From NCBI RefSeq assembly GCF_010093815.1, contig NW_022985565.1:87924-151923 (forward strand): DNA of 64,000 nucleotides, in the 5' to 3' direction. Below are positions 26,266 through 36,582 of this stretch, piece by piece. Every line of letters starts with the position of its first letter. The stretch's first letter is position 1. The translations under genes were made by a program, and so were the position numbers. The notes under the pieces were generated by a model. That model worked only from the letters and a program-made list of their open reading frames with translations. It was not told the DNA's origin and did not search any database. Origin of the DNA: Pseudovirgaria hyperparasitica. Its lineage: Eukaryota; Ascomycota; Dothideomycetes; Acrospermales; Acrospermaceae.

Positions 26266-27103
26266 TTATACTATACTTCTTAACTTAGATAGTATCTTTC
26301 TTTTATATTCTCTATCTATTCTAAGGATATTTAGTATAAATATAGCTAGATATTCCTAGGTTATTATAGATAGTAGCTATACTTCCTTCTATCTATTCTA
26401 TTAATTATAGAATTATAAGTCTAGATATTATTCTCTAAATAAAATATATTATACTTTAGTAAAAAAGAGTAGAGGGTTATTAAGGAAGTACTTTTTATAG
26501 TCTCTTTTCTAGTCTTTCTACTTCTTTTAGTTCTTCTCTATAAATATAGTTAGATTCTTAGATTTTAGTATATCTAGAGAAGAAGTAGAGTAAATTAGTA
26601 ATAAAGTAGCTAGAAGTATAGTAGATTATTATAACTCTAATAGTAGGTAAACTAATTCTATCTAAATTAGTATAGAAAGTTATCTATCTACTATTATTTA
26701 GCGTAGTTCTTTAAGAGACTCCTTAAGTTCTTATCTCTTTATAAGAAGTTTTATATATTCTATCTACTCTTTAAGAGTTTAAATCTCTTAGATTTAACTA
26801 ATAATATACTTCTATAGTTTAGTAATAGTTTATTATAATATCTTATATAGCTCTACTATAACTTATTATCTAGCTTTATATTATTAGAAGTTACTTAGTA
26901 TATCTACTATTTCTTTATCTAAAAGCTCTATAATTTAGTCTAATATCTCTACTTCTTAGTTAGAAATAGCTAGAATTAATATTAATTATAGAGAATTTCT
27001 ATTATTTAATATAGTATTACTTATCTCTATAGTAGATTATATTAACCTTCTTAGTTCTAGTTAGACTATCTTAACTATAGTACTATATAGATAGTAATTT
27101 AAA

Positions 27104-27331
27104 TATAAGAATAGAGTTATTAGATAGTAGTATAGTTAGATAGAATAATATAGTATATTCTCTTATAGAATAAATTACTACTAAACTCTTTTAATAGAAA
27201 TCTAAGAGTATATATATAAAGGGACGCTAATCTATTTAGTATATAACTATTTACTATCTATTATACTACCTTCTAACTAAGTTAGCTAAGGTATATATAG
27301 ATATAGTTATATCTAAGACTAGGTTCTAATA
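27104..27331 (-). repeat. LTR of the outer Gypsy element (5' LTR, right)
   Basis: It is 228 bp, matches 6711-6938 end to end, and is followed by the CTATC duplication at 27332-27336. Confidence 0.88.
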
Positions 27332-27388
27332 CTATCTATCTTAGCTCTATTATATAATACTAGAGATAAAATAAAGCTAAAGTCTATA

Positions 27389-27512
27389 ATATATATAAAG
27401 CTAAGATACTAATCTATCTAGTATATAACTATTTACTACTTATTATACTATCTCTAGCTAAGTTAGCTAAGATATATCTAGATATAGACTAGTCTTTAGC
27501 TAATTTCTAATA
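27389..27512. repeat. LTR fragment (3' half), same family as the outer element
   Basis: The stretch follows the second half of the 228-bp LTR (ATATATAAAG, CTAATCTAT, GTATATAACTATTTACTA, AAGTTAGCTAAGATATAT) and ends TTTCTAATA. Its orientation is the same as that of the outer LTRs. It complements the 5' half found at 6447-6562 on the other side of the nest. Confidence 0.6.
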
Positions 27513-27694
27513 AGTAAAGAGTAATATATTAGATATACTCTAAGAAACTTAACTATCTAAATACTATATATAAATTACTTAGTATTAATATATACTATAA
27601 GATAAAGTCTATTTAAAAGTAGTCTAAAACTATAAAAGTATATAATAATTTAGATTACTAAAGATAGTTTCTTAAAGAGAGAAGATATAGTAAT

Positions 27695-27941
27695 TATTAG
27701 AAATAACTACTAGTAGCTAATAGCTAAACTCGAGCTCTATATATTAGAGCTAAGATAGTATAAATAATAATAAATAGTTATATATAGTAAATATTAGTAT
27801 ATCTTTATATATATATATATTCTCTAATTACTACTACTACTATAATAGAGCTTAGTAGTAATTTAGTTCTATAATAGAATATACTCTATTATTCTATCTA
27901 GCTATACTAGTACTCTACTATCTAATAACTTTATTTTTATA
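27695..27941 (+). repeat. Inverted LTR copy, same family as the outer element
   Basis: The reverse complement starts TATAAAAATAAAGTTATTAG, continues through the block TATTCTATTATAGAA and TATATAACTATTTATTA, and ends TTATTTCTAATA. This is a complete but diverged LTR of about 247 bp in the opposite orientation to the outer LTRs. The bases on its two sides (GTAAT and CTAGC) do not form a 5-bp duplication, so it is not a clean solo LTR. Confidence 0.6.
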
Positions 27942-28229
27942 CTAGCTATCTATATATTATAGTAGTAGTATTTACTAGTAATATCTAAAACAACCCATGA
28001 AATGAAATCACTAGTTATATTATAAGCTAAGCGCTAGAGACGTATAGCTACGTAGGTACGCCTTCTATAGTAACCTCTATCCCCCTCTAAGCGCAGTAGC
28101 TTCGAGTTTCGACCATTTTGGTGGAGTGGTATGGTCCCTGGAGCGCTTACCTCTACAGTTAGTCTACTAATTCTAGCAACTGTTATCTCTTGCTTCTTAC
28201 TTACATCTATCATCTCTCTACAGGCCAGA

Positions 28230-30353
28230 ATGACTCTTGTCCCAGCAATCACCCTCGACGTTGCTGTGAGAGCCAACCCGGCGCGGATCTTACCAGCTCT
28301 GCTTGTCTGCACCTCTTACCAAAGAAGAGGCTTGGTGGAACTGATCACTAACCAGCAAGGTGATATCGAAACTTTTCCGGATGGGTCCGTCGTCCAACTA
28401 CGAACATCGGATAGATCAGTGGTTGTGGACCAAGCAGTCCTGGAGTATCTTTTCCAGTTGGACAAGGAAACCCTAGATCACAACCAACAATGGCTTACGT
28501 ATTGCAACGATTTAAATTCTCCCGACTACCAGGAGCTGAAACCTCTTCTCAGTCAACTGAATGGACATCTGCTGGTGCGAAGTTTCGTGACCGGCTACGA
28601 TGTTGGACCTGCAGATCTCGCGATTTGGGGCGCCCTCCGTGGAAACCATATCGCGCAAAATGCAGTCAAGAAGGCCTCGAACAACGTTTGGCGCTGGTAT
28701 CGCTATGTGGAGACTTCCATGCCTTGGGTTGCTGAGAAAGCATATGAGCTCGCAAGTCAGACAGGGAAGAAAAAATACACAGATAGCGCGGCTGGAGCAA
28801 GTTATGACCTTGGCCTTCCTCAGCTCGATATCCCAATTGTGACACGATTTCCTCCTGAGCCATCTGGATATCTGCACATCGGGCATGCAAAAGCAGCCCT
28901 TTTGAATGACTACTTTGCACACAAGAATGAGGGTGGAATTCTTATTTGCCGCTTCGATGACACGAATCCATCGAAAGAATCGATAGAATTTCAAGATTCG
29001 ATTACCGAAGACCTCAAAGTCATGGAAATCTATCCCGACAAGACAACATTTTCTAGCGATTACTTTCAGCAAATGTATGACTATGCTATCAAAATGATCA
29101 TGTCTGGCAGAGCTTTTGCCGATGACTCTGAGCTTGGAAAAGGAGACGAGGACCGGAAGAATCGTCGTCCCAGCAAATGTCGCGATCTTGGTATCGAAGA
29201 GACTCTAGCGCGGTTTAAGGATATGCAGTCCGGTTCCCATGAGGGCCAAAGATGGTGCTTGCGTGCCAGAATCGCCTACGATTCTCCCAATGGCGCCATG
29301 AGAGACCCGGTGATTTACCGATGCAATCAGTTACCTCACCACCGGACCGGCACAGCGTGGAAGATTTATCCGACATACGACTTCTGCGCTCCAATCTTGG
29401 ACTCCATCGAGGGGGTTACCTTAGCCCTGCGCACAAACGAGTATAGAGATCGTAACGCTCAGTACGAATGGATGCAAGAAGCCCTTGGCCTACGAAGAGT
29501 GCCCATCTGGGACTTTTCCCGCATGAATTTCGTGCGCACACTTCTCTCCAAGCGTAAGCTTGCTCACATTATCGTAAAAGGCAAAGTCTCGGGTTGGGAT
29601 GACCCTCGCATGCCAACAATCAGAGGGATACTCCGCCGTGGCATGATGGTAGCTCCACTACGTGCATTTGTTTTGATGCAAGGTCCAAGCCGCAATATCC
29701 TGAACCTTGAATGGGGCGCACTGTGGGCCATGAACAGGAAAGAAATCGATCAAGTCGCGCCACGGCATACAGCCATAGACGAAACACAGTCGATCGCTTG
29801 TGAGGTTCGTGGTGTCAATGGCCCAATCAAAAGTAAGAAGCCCAAACATGGCAAAGTCCCTGAGCTTGGTGAGAAAACAGTCCTCTACGGTGGAAACATC
29901 ATTATCGAGCAGACTGACGGTCATTCCTTTGAGATTAATGAGGAGATCACCTTGATGAACTGGGGCAACGCTCTCGTACGTGAAATCACCTGCAATCCAG
30001 GCGGCGGGATCGTCACAAATCTGGTTCTTGAGCTGTATCTTCAGGGTGACGTCAAGAAGACGAAAAAAAAGGTCACCTGGCTTGCGGCATCTCCCGAAAA
30101 TCTGGTCCCCATTGAGCTTGTGAGATTTGACTACCTAATCACTAAGGACAAACTTGAAAAAAGCGACAAACTCGAAGATTTCTTAACCGAACGGACTGAA
30201 TTCAGGCATCGGGCATTAGCGGACTGTAACGTGTCACAGCTTACATTTGGATCGATCATTCAATTCGAACGCAAGGGTTTTTACAGGCTTGATTGCTTGA
30301 ATAGGATGGACTCGAGGCTCACCTTCTTTGAGATTCCTTCAGGGAGATCGTGA
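28230..30353 (+). CDS. GUS1: Glutamyl-tRNA synthetase, cytosolic type (divergent)
   Basis: This class I enzyme charges tRNA-Glu with glutamate in the cytosol. It is 707 aa and intronless when counted from the ATG at 28230. That start is preferred because a typical CTCTCTACAG acceptor lies just upstream and the 33 extra codons back to 28131 are hydrophobic and unlike the family. A GST-like N-terminal domain (residues ~40-165, with a DVGPADLAIWGAL motif) is the part that in yeast binds Arc1. The catalytic core has RFPPEPSGYLHIGHAKAA, with HIGH at 216-219, and SKRKL at 440-444 in place of KMSKS. The GWDDPRMPT and APRHTA blocks and a complete beta-barrel anticodon domain ending in FFEIPSGR follow. 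Several usually invariant positions differ from the fungal consensus as I remember it, so this could be a second, diverged copy. It is the first gene after the RIP block. Confidence 0.9.
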   Translation: MTLVPAITLDVAVRANPARILPALLVCTSYQRRGLVELITNQQGDIETFPDGSVVQLRTSDRSVVVDQAVLEYLFQLDKETLDHNQQWLTYCNDLNSPDYQELKPLLSQLNGHLLVRSFVTGYDVGPADLAIWGALRGNHIAQNAVKKASNNVWRWYRYVETSMPWVAEKAYELASQTGKKKYTDSAAGASYDLGLPQLDIPIVTRFPPEPSGYLHIGHAKAALLNDYFAHKNEGGILICRFDDTNPSKESIEFQDSITEDLKVMEIYPDKTTFSSDYFQQMYDYAIKMIMSGRAFADDSELGKGDEDRKNRRPSKCRDLGIEETLARFKDMQSGSHEGQRWCLRARIAYDSPNGAMRDPVIYRCNQLPHHRTGTAWKIYPTYDFCAPILDSIEGVTLALRTNEYRDRNAQYEWMQEALGLRRVPIWDFSRMNFVRTLLSKRKLAHIIVKGKVSGWDDPRMPTIRGILRRGMMVAPLRAFVLMQGPSRNILNLEWGALWAMNRKEIDQVAPRHTAIDETQSIACEVRGVNGPIKSKKPKHGKVPELGEKTVLYGGNIIIEQTDGHSFEINEEITLMNWGNALVREITCNPGGGIVTNLVLELYLQGDVKKTKKKVTWLAASPENLVPIELVRFDYLITKDKLEKSDKLEDFLTERTEFRHRALADCNVSQLTFGSIIQFERKGFYRLDCLNRMDSRLTFFEIPSGRS

Positions 30354-30656
30354 CAATATGGAACTAAAATCATAATAAAACTTGAAGACAATCTTCCTCA
30401 GGCTTCCAAGCTCTAGTAGTTAGATAAAAGAAAAGGATATTTATTACATATAAAGTCATAAGATTACTAGTATATGATGCTTTATGGTCTAATCCATGTT
30501 CTATGCACATATAATAGATAGACCTCGGCCATGCGCTATCTAGCGCCATTGACATGATATAGCCGGGTCGCTGATTAGCTGCCTTTGGGGGAATTCCATC
30601 GCCTGTATGTTGTTCATTCTTCTATAGTTGTACTCACCGAGAACAGAATAAATATC
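30354..30656. other. Intergenic, AT-leaning
   Basis: The 303 bases include a locally TA-rich piece around 30400-30490. No gene or RNA is visible. It must hold the 3' region of the synthetase gene and the promoter of the HbpS-like gene. Confidence 0.6.
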
Positions 30657-31112
30657 ATGGCGACTAAATTTCCTCCCATTCTTACTCTTCAGGGGGCGCG
30701 CGAAGCCGTTATCGCTGCCACACATCGTGCCATAGAGATTGGGATCCCTATGAACATCGCCATCGTCGACGCCAATCTTCACCTACTACTCTTCGAACGC
30801 ATGGAGGGTGCAAAAATTACAAGCATCGATATCGCCATCAATAAAGCCTTTACTGCAGCAGGCCACCGTGTTCCGACATCAGTTTATAAGGAAGCAGTGT
30901 GGCCTGGGGGTGCTGCTTTTGGTATATGGAATAGTAATGGGGGGAGGTTTACAACAATCGCAGGAGGCTGTCCCATTGTGGATGTACATGGCAATGTTCT
31001 TGGTGCGATTGGATGCAGTACGGGTACGCCAGCAGAAGATGAAGATGTAGCTACCAGAGGGAAGGAAGCCATTGAGAGAGTTGTAAGGATTGGATCTAAG
31101 GCGAAGCTATAG
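30657..31112 (+). CDS. HbpS/GlcG-like protein (heme-degrading domain, PF03928-type)
   Basis: This 151-aa protein is almost entirely one HbpS/GlcG domain. It starts LTLQGAREAVIAATHRA, then AIVDANLHLLLFERMEGA and INKAFTAAGHRVPTSV, and ends in GNVLGAIGCSTGTPAEDEDV. Bacterial relatives bind heme or act as accessory proteins beside glycolate oxidase genes; the fungal function is not established. The ATG at 30657 is chosen because the domain begins a few residues after it, while the in-frame codons back to 30585 are not family-like. No signal peptide or membrane segment is seen, so it is probably cytosolic. The compact single-domain form and patchy fungal distribution known for this family raise the possibility of bacterial origin, which is inference. 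Confidence 0.85.
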   Translation: MATKFPPILTLQGAREAVIAATHRAIEIGIPMNIAIVDANLHLLLFERMEGAKITSIDIAINKAFTAAGHRVPTSVYKEAVWPGGAAFGIWNSNGGRFTTIAGGCPIVDVHGNVLGAIGCSTGTPAEDEDVATRGKEAIERVVRIGSKAKL

Positions 31113-31576
31113 TTGCGCCCATGACCTATAAGAGACTTCGTCCATGAAGTACGTTAGTCTTCTTTGCTCATGCTACCATGGTGCTAGCCGGACCTTGAGG
31201 AATCGAGAGAGATAACACCTGTCAAGTGTCTAGCTCTAACATGTCGTCAGTACTAGGTGCCCACTACTATCCCGAGACATAGAGGAAAAGACTGAATGCT
31301 TCCAATTTTTTCGCAACACGCTAGTCACCAGCATAGAAACAAGGCTAATGTCCGTGTATCAAAACTCTGCTACTATTCGCATGATATTGCGCAATAGCTT
31401 CGACGCGCAAACGTTGAAGACAAAGACGTAAGAATAGCCCATAAAAGAAATGTCTGGCTGAAGGTTGACCGGGTTTGCATCAATGTAAACACTGGACTTT
31501 TGAGGGACTGATAAACATTATAGCCATTACTAAAGCTATTACTATATTCGGTCTACTGTAGACTCAATTATTCTTG
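31113..31576. other. Convergent intergenic region
   Basis: The region lies between the 3' ends of the HbpS-like gene and the PhoD-like gene. I see no ORF, RNA or repeat worth naming. Confidence 0.6.
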
Positions 31577-34500
31577 TTACCAAAATTTCCACCCTTTACG
31601 CCGCGGTGCCATTTCATACTCCTCTGTCAGCATGCTCTCATTATCATTGTCTTGACCGTACTGAAAATCTATCTCGCGCTCAAATTTCCTATCACCCACG
31701 GGGTTATACGTCGCGCTAGTTTGCCCAATAGACTCATCTCCATCTCCCATGTGTGATCTCGGATTCGGGATACCCATTTTCTGCAGCTTCTTAGATATGG
31801 CTCCATTGCGAGCTACAGTGACGAAGGGCTCTTCCCCAACTTGTCTATCGGGTCCGCGGATACGACCTACCCCTTGATATGACGTTCCCTGGACTGCGCG
31901 TGGAGCCGAATTACCTGAGTTATCCGAGTTTGGAATAGCCGTACGTGAGAGTGGTGGTTTACGATCAGCCGCATAAACAGGGTCGGGAAGATACTTATAT
32001 AGCTGTGCTTTTGGGTCACGATGTCGAGCAGCTCCATCGTTTGTTGATGGCCCAATGGACGTGGAAGCTTGCTTTGTTGAAGGCGCAGGAAGCTGTACAG
32101 GTTGCGGAATAGATCTGGTAGAGAAGCTGATCGGTCTGTTTGGCAACCCCGATTCAGCGCTATCTATAGTTTCTGACCTCTCTTCGTACCTGGCCATGTC
32201 TGGCTTATGGCGAGTTACAGTGCTGAGACGCCGTACTATATTCGACATCAAGTTGCCGCCGATGCTCGCCTTCTGCTGTATAGAGTCTGGAGAGAGAGAG
32301 GGCGCAAATGAACGTGTTGAGCTCCTATCGTCCCGTGATGGTCTTGGCGGTGGACCACGATAGTCAAGTGCAGGCACAAGTAGCCGGTATGGGGCTGTGA
32401 TCCCAGCAGGGTCTTTCTGATTGACTTCCGCATTGATGATAATATCCAAGCCGTGCTGCAAGTCAATACGTCCCTGCCTCTGCTCGGGATCATCGCTTCG
32501 TAAGGCCGCTTTTTCAGAGAGACCAGTGGGCCGACGGTGGAATGGGTTCGGTCGAACATCCATGGAGGTTCTGTGTTGAGCGCCATGGAAATTTGCTCCA
32601 TCATCAGGTATGTCGCTTGTTGACTGGCGGCGTGCCGCATTGCTACCTGTAGACAAGCGACGCTGTATGCTACCAAGCAAGCTATTCCGACGTCCTGGTG
32701 CATATCCTTGTGTCATGAAAGCTGTGGGCGGTTTTGTACTGCGGACGGACAGCCGACGTTCTATACGCGCAGGAAGACGGTTAGAAAGCACCCGCTTTAT
32801 CGTTCCCGGAGGATATATATGTCTATCGTCAATGAGCGGTGTACGTGGAGGCGTTGGAGAAAGGGAAGGTGGTGTGGGTGGTGGTGTACGGCCTGGCTGG
32901 TACTCCCTAATTGAGCACCAATTTCTCCGCGGAAGCAAATGAGTGTTATTTCTAGGTTTGCCGTCGACATCATGTGTAAAAATTGGGATCATGTCTTCGT
33001 CGGTATATTTGTCCAAGTGATGAATTTTATTGCGTTTGTTCAGAACGTCCGCCATAACATCCGGCGGGGGTGTATTGACAATTGCAGATGAAATTACGTT
33101 CGGCATGTATCTGTGATCTCGATCCTTGGGGACGCCGAGTTTCTTGTTGCTATAGAATTGCCCGACACCAGCAAGGTGTACGTCGCCTCCGAGAATGGTG
33201 ATGCGAACAGACTTCTCGGCTGCGAATTCCTGAAGGTCCTGGATGAAGTAATTACGCTCTGCCTTGTGATGCTTCGCTGTCCAGTGGTCATCTAGGTCGT
33301 CAAGAATCTCAACGCCCCCATCAAATTTGTTGACGATGTTACCAAGCAAGCCCATGCGTCCTGCAGCTTTGATCGGGTACATGATTCTTGAGGTGAGAAT
33401 ATTTTCTAGGAAATTGTACCGAGGATATGCGATTGGCTGAAGTTCCAAATCAATATGCATATTCTGATTAAGATTATTTCATTCCACTTACCACCCCTAG
33501 AAGGATTAGGAGATGCTTTACCTTCCCCTTTACAATCTCGCCTCTGAGTCTACTGAACACGAGATTGTAAGATTCGTCGCTTAATACCGTGTTGTTCTAG
33601 ATTGAGGATTAGCAGGAACAAGATTGCAGGATTTGATCCCTACCGTCCGTTCTGTTCGACAATCAAGGCCGAGGAGAGCAATGTGACCCCCAAGAGACAT
33701 ATATACACTTCTGCTTAGCTCGTTGATGTATGGCCCCGGGGCGGCACCGAGTAACCAGGACGGCTCCGTTTGTTCCGTCTCGTCAGCAACGCTCTGGTGC
33801 TGGAATAACATATAGAACTTGTAGGCTACGGCTCCTAGGCCAGTAAAGACTGGGGTCCGCATAAAACCATGTGGATACGACCCGAAACCCTGAGAGCCAT
33901 TAGCGAAGGGTATATGTTCTCCCAAAAAATTCAACATACATCTATGATATCATGGTCGTCCCAAATGTTCACCATCGGAATTTGGGAAGCAGCCATGCCA
34001 AAGAGACCTTGAGAGAACCACATTGCGTAGCGGTTAAGGTAGAATTCTTCTAATTCATCTTGCATCTCAGCTGTGAATTGAGCGTTGTGTTTGTGTGCCG
34101 GATTTTTCAACTCCGTCCACTCCTGGAACAGATGTGTCTGTTTCATCGCGGCGTCGTTGTATATCTGGTCACCACCACCAACCATAACATGAAATGGGCG
34201 TATCTGATGATTATTGAGAACATCCCTCCACAGCGGGTCTGGGCCGCAGAACTCATGCGGATTGACTGAGAGGCTGAACCCATTACAGCTGTGGAACATG
34301 ATATTCATACTCTGACCTCTCGCTGGCACCCAGAATCCAATGGCGGGGCCACTGTTGATTCGATATGCTATTCTTGTCTGCTGGGGGCCTAGTTCAACCT
34401 CGAGATTAAATCTCCAGAAAGTGAAACCTCGTTCATTGTGCAGCCGAAACCCTCTGACCTCACAATACTTTCCGATACGTTCACCGTCTTTCTTTTGTGA

Positions 34501-35795
34501 GTCTCTATTATTTGTACTCGGGGAAGTCTTTTGTACACTGTGATAAGACGCCGATTGGCGTTCTTCGAAAAGGCCATCGTCGTCCTCAATCCTTGACAAG
34601 TCTCGCTGCTCTTCCAATGTATGTACAGGTCTCACGTACAGGGTCTTGCCTGACCGCGATGCTTTGACTTGCCCAGCCAAGGGATCCACATAACAGGGCT
34701 CCAGGTGCTGGCCGCTTGCAATATCTACGTGTTCCGGAGGAGGTGACGAAAGCTCCATTGGCTGCTTGAACATTCGCAGAATTGGGACAGTCTGGTAAGA
34801 CGATCGACTGTCGGTTGTTACAATCATGACGCTGCCACGCCAGATATCTCTACCCAAATTGTTACCAGCAGACTCCGACTTAATGCCCGTAAAGCGCAGT
34901 AGAGGACCGCTCTTGAGGTATAGCTGGGGGCTGAACATTGTAGGAGCGCGGTCTTGCTGATACTGCGTATCTCGAAAGGTATTTCCTGGGGCAGACTGAG
35001 AGGACGATTTCCGTCGCCCTTTTTGTGAGCCACCACGTTCCAACCAGGCCTGGTACTCTTCGTCGTCCAAGTCAAGATCTTTGCCTCGCAGACTTGCAAT
35101 GCCTCCGCGTTTCCACTCATCCAGAACCTTTGGCGCTTGGTAGCGTCGCTCCAGATCGTGGTGCCTGTGAAAGGGGTGAGCAATGTTATGTCGCGTCCGA
35201 TGTGTACTGTCCTCGCGTTCTTCGGGGTTCTCTACAGGAGAGCCTACTTGGCCGCGAGCCTGTGGTCCTGTAGCGGACTGAGGTGGTAACACATATCTAC
35301 GCCTAGATTGATCACGGCTTGGAACTTGCTTAGGCATAAAATCGTCTCGAAGAGGAAGCTCTCCGGGACTATTCTGTCTTGCAGGTATAATATCTGCCTC
35401 ATTAGACCTGGAACTTTCATGTGTCTGCTTGGCAATTCTGACCCGTTCAATTGGCATAGGTGACCGACCAGCGTCGCATTCTTGTGGCTCAGCAGGGTTG
35501 AATGGTTTCTGTTCTGCAGCGCGGAGGTGCTTCGGAGTTCGCGATTTTTGGTCCTCAACGTCTGAAAGTCCCAACCCCAGTGCAGTTGTTCCACGGTCAA
35601 AAGTATCAACGTTGAATGGTTCGCGCTGTACGTGAGGATCCAGCATGGACTTTACCTTTGCTTCGCGGTCTCTGTAGCTTGGTCCTCGTGGCATGTTCGG
35701 TTGCGCTGAGTTACGGTGTGGGAGGTGATATATAGTCTTGTCAGGATGTCCATAATATACAGGCCCCGATGGACGCCCAAATGAAGAGCGTTCTG

Positions 35796-35826
<31 letters not shown>

Positions 35827-36582
35827 TTGATGGCTATATTGCGTATTCCTCCGTGCTCCCTGGTGTGAGCTAGATTGTGATACTGTTGCTGGGATTGGGA
35901 CAGAGACATGTCGTCTTTCGTTTGGGGAGACCGCGTTGTCGGGAATGGAAGGATGCTGAGGTGGACGTTTGTTCGCGGTGGCATCCCTGACCGAGCGTTG
36001 TGTTGCACGGGCAATTGCAGCTTTGCGTTCCTGTGCGGCAAGTTCTGCATCCAGAACCCTGGCTCTCTTCTCCTCTTTGCTAATGTCATCAAGCTTGACT
36101 TCCAGCTTCTGTAGGGGAGACCGGTCGGGAACAGAGCTGCGTCGTTTGTCACTTGAGCTTTGTGGCACGGATGCCGGCGTATTTATGGTATCTGCAGGAC
36201 TGGGAACTATTGCAGCCTCACGCAAGCTATACGGCTCGCGATAGGCTAATGGTGGTCCAGGTCGCCGAGGAGCTGGAGCGTCTGGGACACTTGGCGGTAG
36301 GTTGAGAGGTGCCCCAGCTTCGGGGAGATTTAGGGGACTTTGTCTCCTGCGCTGTGGGCCAGCTCTTACAGCCTCACTATCGGACGGAGCCAAGGTATAG
36401 GACTGACGGGACGCATATGGTACATATTCTCCTGCTTCCTGTGACGTTTTTGTAAGATGACTCTGGCTCGTCGCTCTAGACGCATCTCCTTTCTTAAGTC
36501 GGAAGAGTTCAGCAGGAACAGGACCAGGAGGAGGTAGTGCTCCGCGAGAGACTTTTACACTATTGCTTCGGCGGTGCGACAT
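31577..36582 (-). CDS. Large PhoD-like phosphatase-domain protein (four exons)
   Basis: I read the gene as complement(31577..33436, 33492..33596, 33644..33889, 33940..36582), 1617 aa. The introns are 50, 47 and 55 nt with GTATGT, GTAGGG and GTAAGT donors, and all junctions are in frame. The first ~580 residues are disordered and include an 11-Gln tract near residues 252-262, encoded by CAA/CAG around 35798-35831. The metallophosphatase core follows: GGGDQIYND, then NIWDDHDIID at the end of exon 1, then LLGLDCRTERT, LLGVPIAYPR and GGDVHLAGVG. These match the metal-binding blocks of fungal PhoD-like proteins. A Ser/Pro/Arg-rich tail of about 450 residues ends in MAPRRKGWKFW. There is no signal peptide, unlike secreted bacterial PhoD. 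The substrate is unknown, although a phosphodiester or phosphomonoester is expected from the fold. Confidence 0.88.

Larger units (their letters stand above)
6711..27331 (-). mobile_element. Outer Gypsy-type LTR retrotransposon, broken, with two nested insertions
   Basis: Two 228-bp direct repeats (6711-6938 and 27104-27331) begin TATAAGAATAGAG and end TTCTAATA. They are flanked by the 5-bp duplication CTATC (6706-6710 and 27332-27336). Removing the LINE and the inner Gypsy element with their target duplications leaves about 7.3 kb, a normal Gypsy length. A purine-rich tract on the minus strand directly abuts the 6938 end, so the element runs right to left: gag side near 26.3-27.1 kb, then protease/RT side near 17-18 kb, RNase H near 15.6-16.3 kb and integrase near 14.5-15.5 kb. 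These assignments rest on alignment with the inner element. About 2.2 kb between integrase and the left LTR is unassigned. It is thoroughly RIP-degraded with a great many breaks, and is the oldest of the three elements. Confidence 0.85.
6121..27990. other. AT-rich, RIP-degraded repeat block (isochore-like)
   Basis: Nearly 22 kb without a credible host gene. From 6121 to 6830, for example, I see no CA or TG dinucleotide, so ATG start codons are almost absent. RIP turns CpA into TpA on either strand, which explains this pattern. CpG survives in the less degraded parts. Composition is not uniform: the LINE at 9.2-14.5 kb is clearly GC-richer, the inner Gypsy element is intermediate and the outer Gypsy element is poorest. 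The edges against the kinase gene and the tRNA synthetase gene are sharp. Confidence 0.9.

Noticed and set aside
6121-27990. Centromere or subtelomere
   Set aside because: Nested, RIP-degraded elements occur in ordinary AT isochores too; no telomere repeat or centromere-specific sign is visible.
28131-28229. Upstream start for the glutamyl-tRNA synthetase
   Set aside because: The added 33 residues are hydrophobic and unlike the family; a splice-acceptor-like CTCTCTACAG just before the chosen ATG suggests a leader intron.
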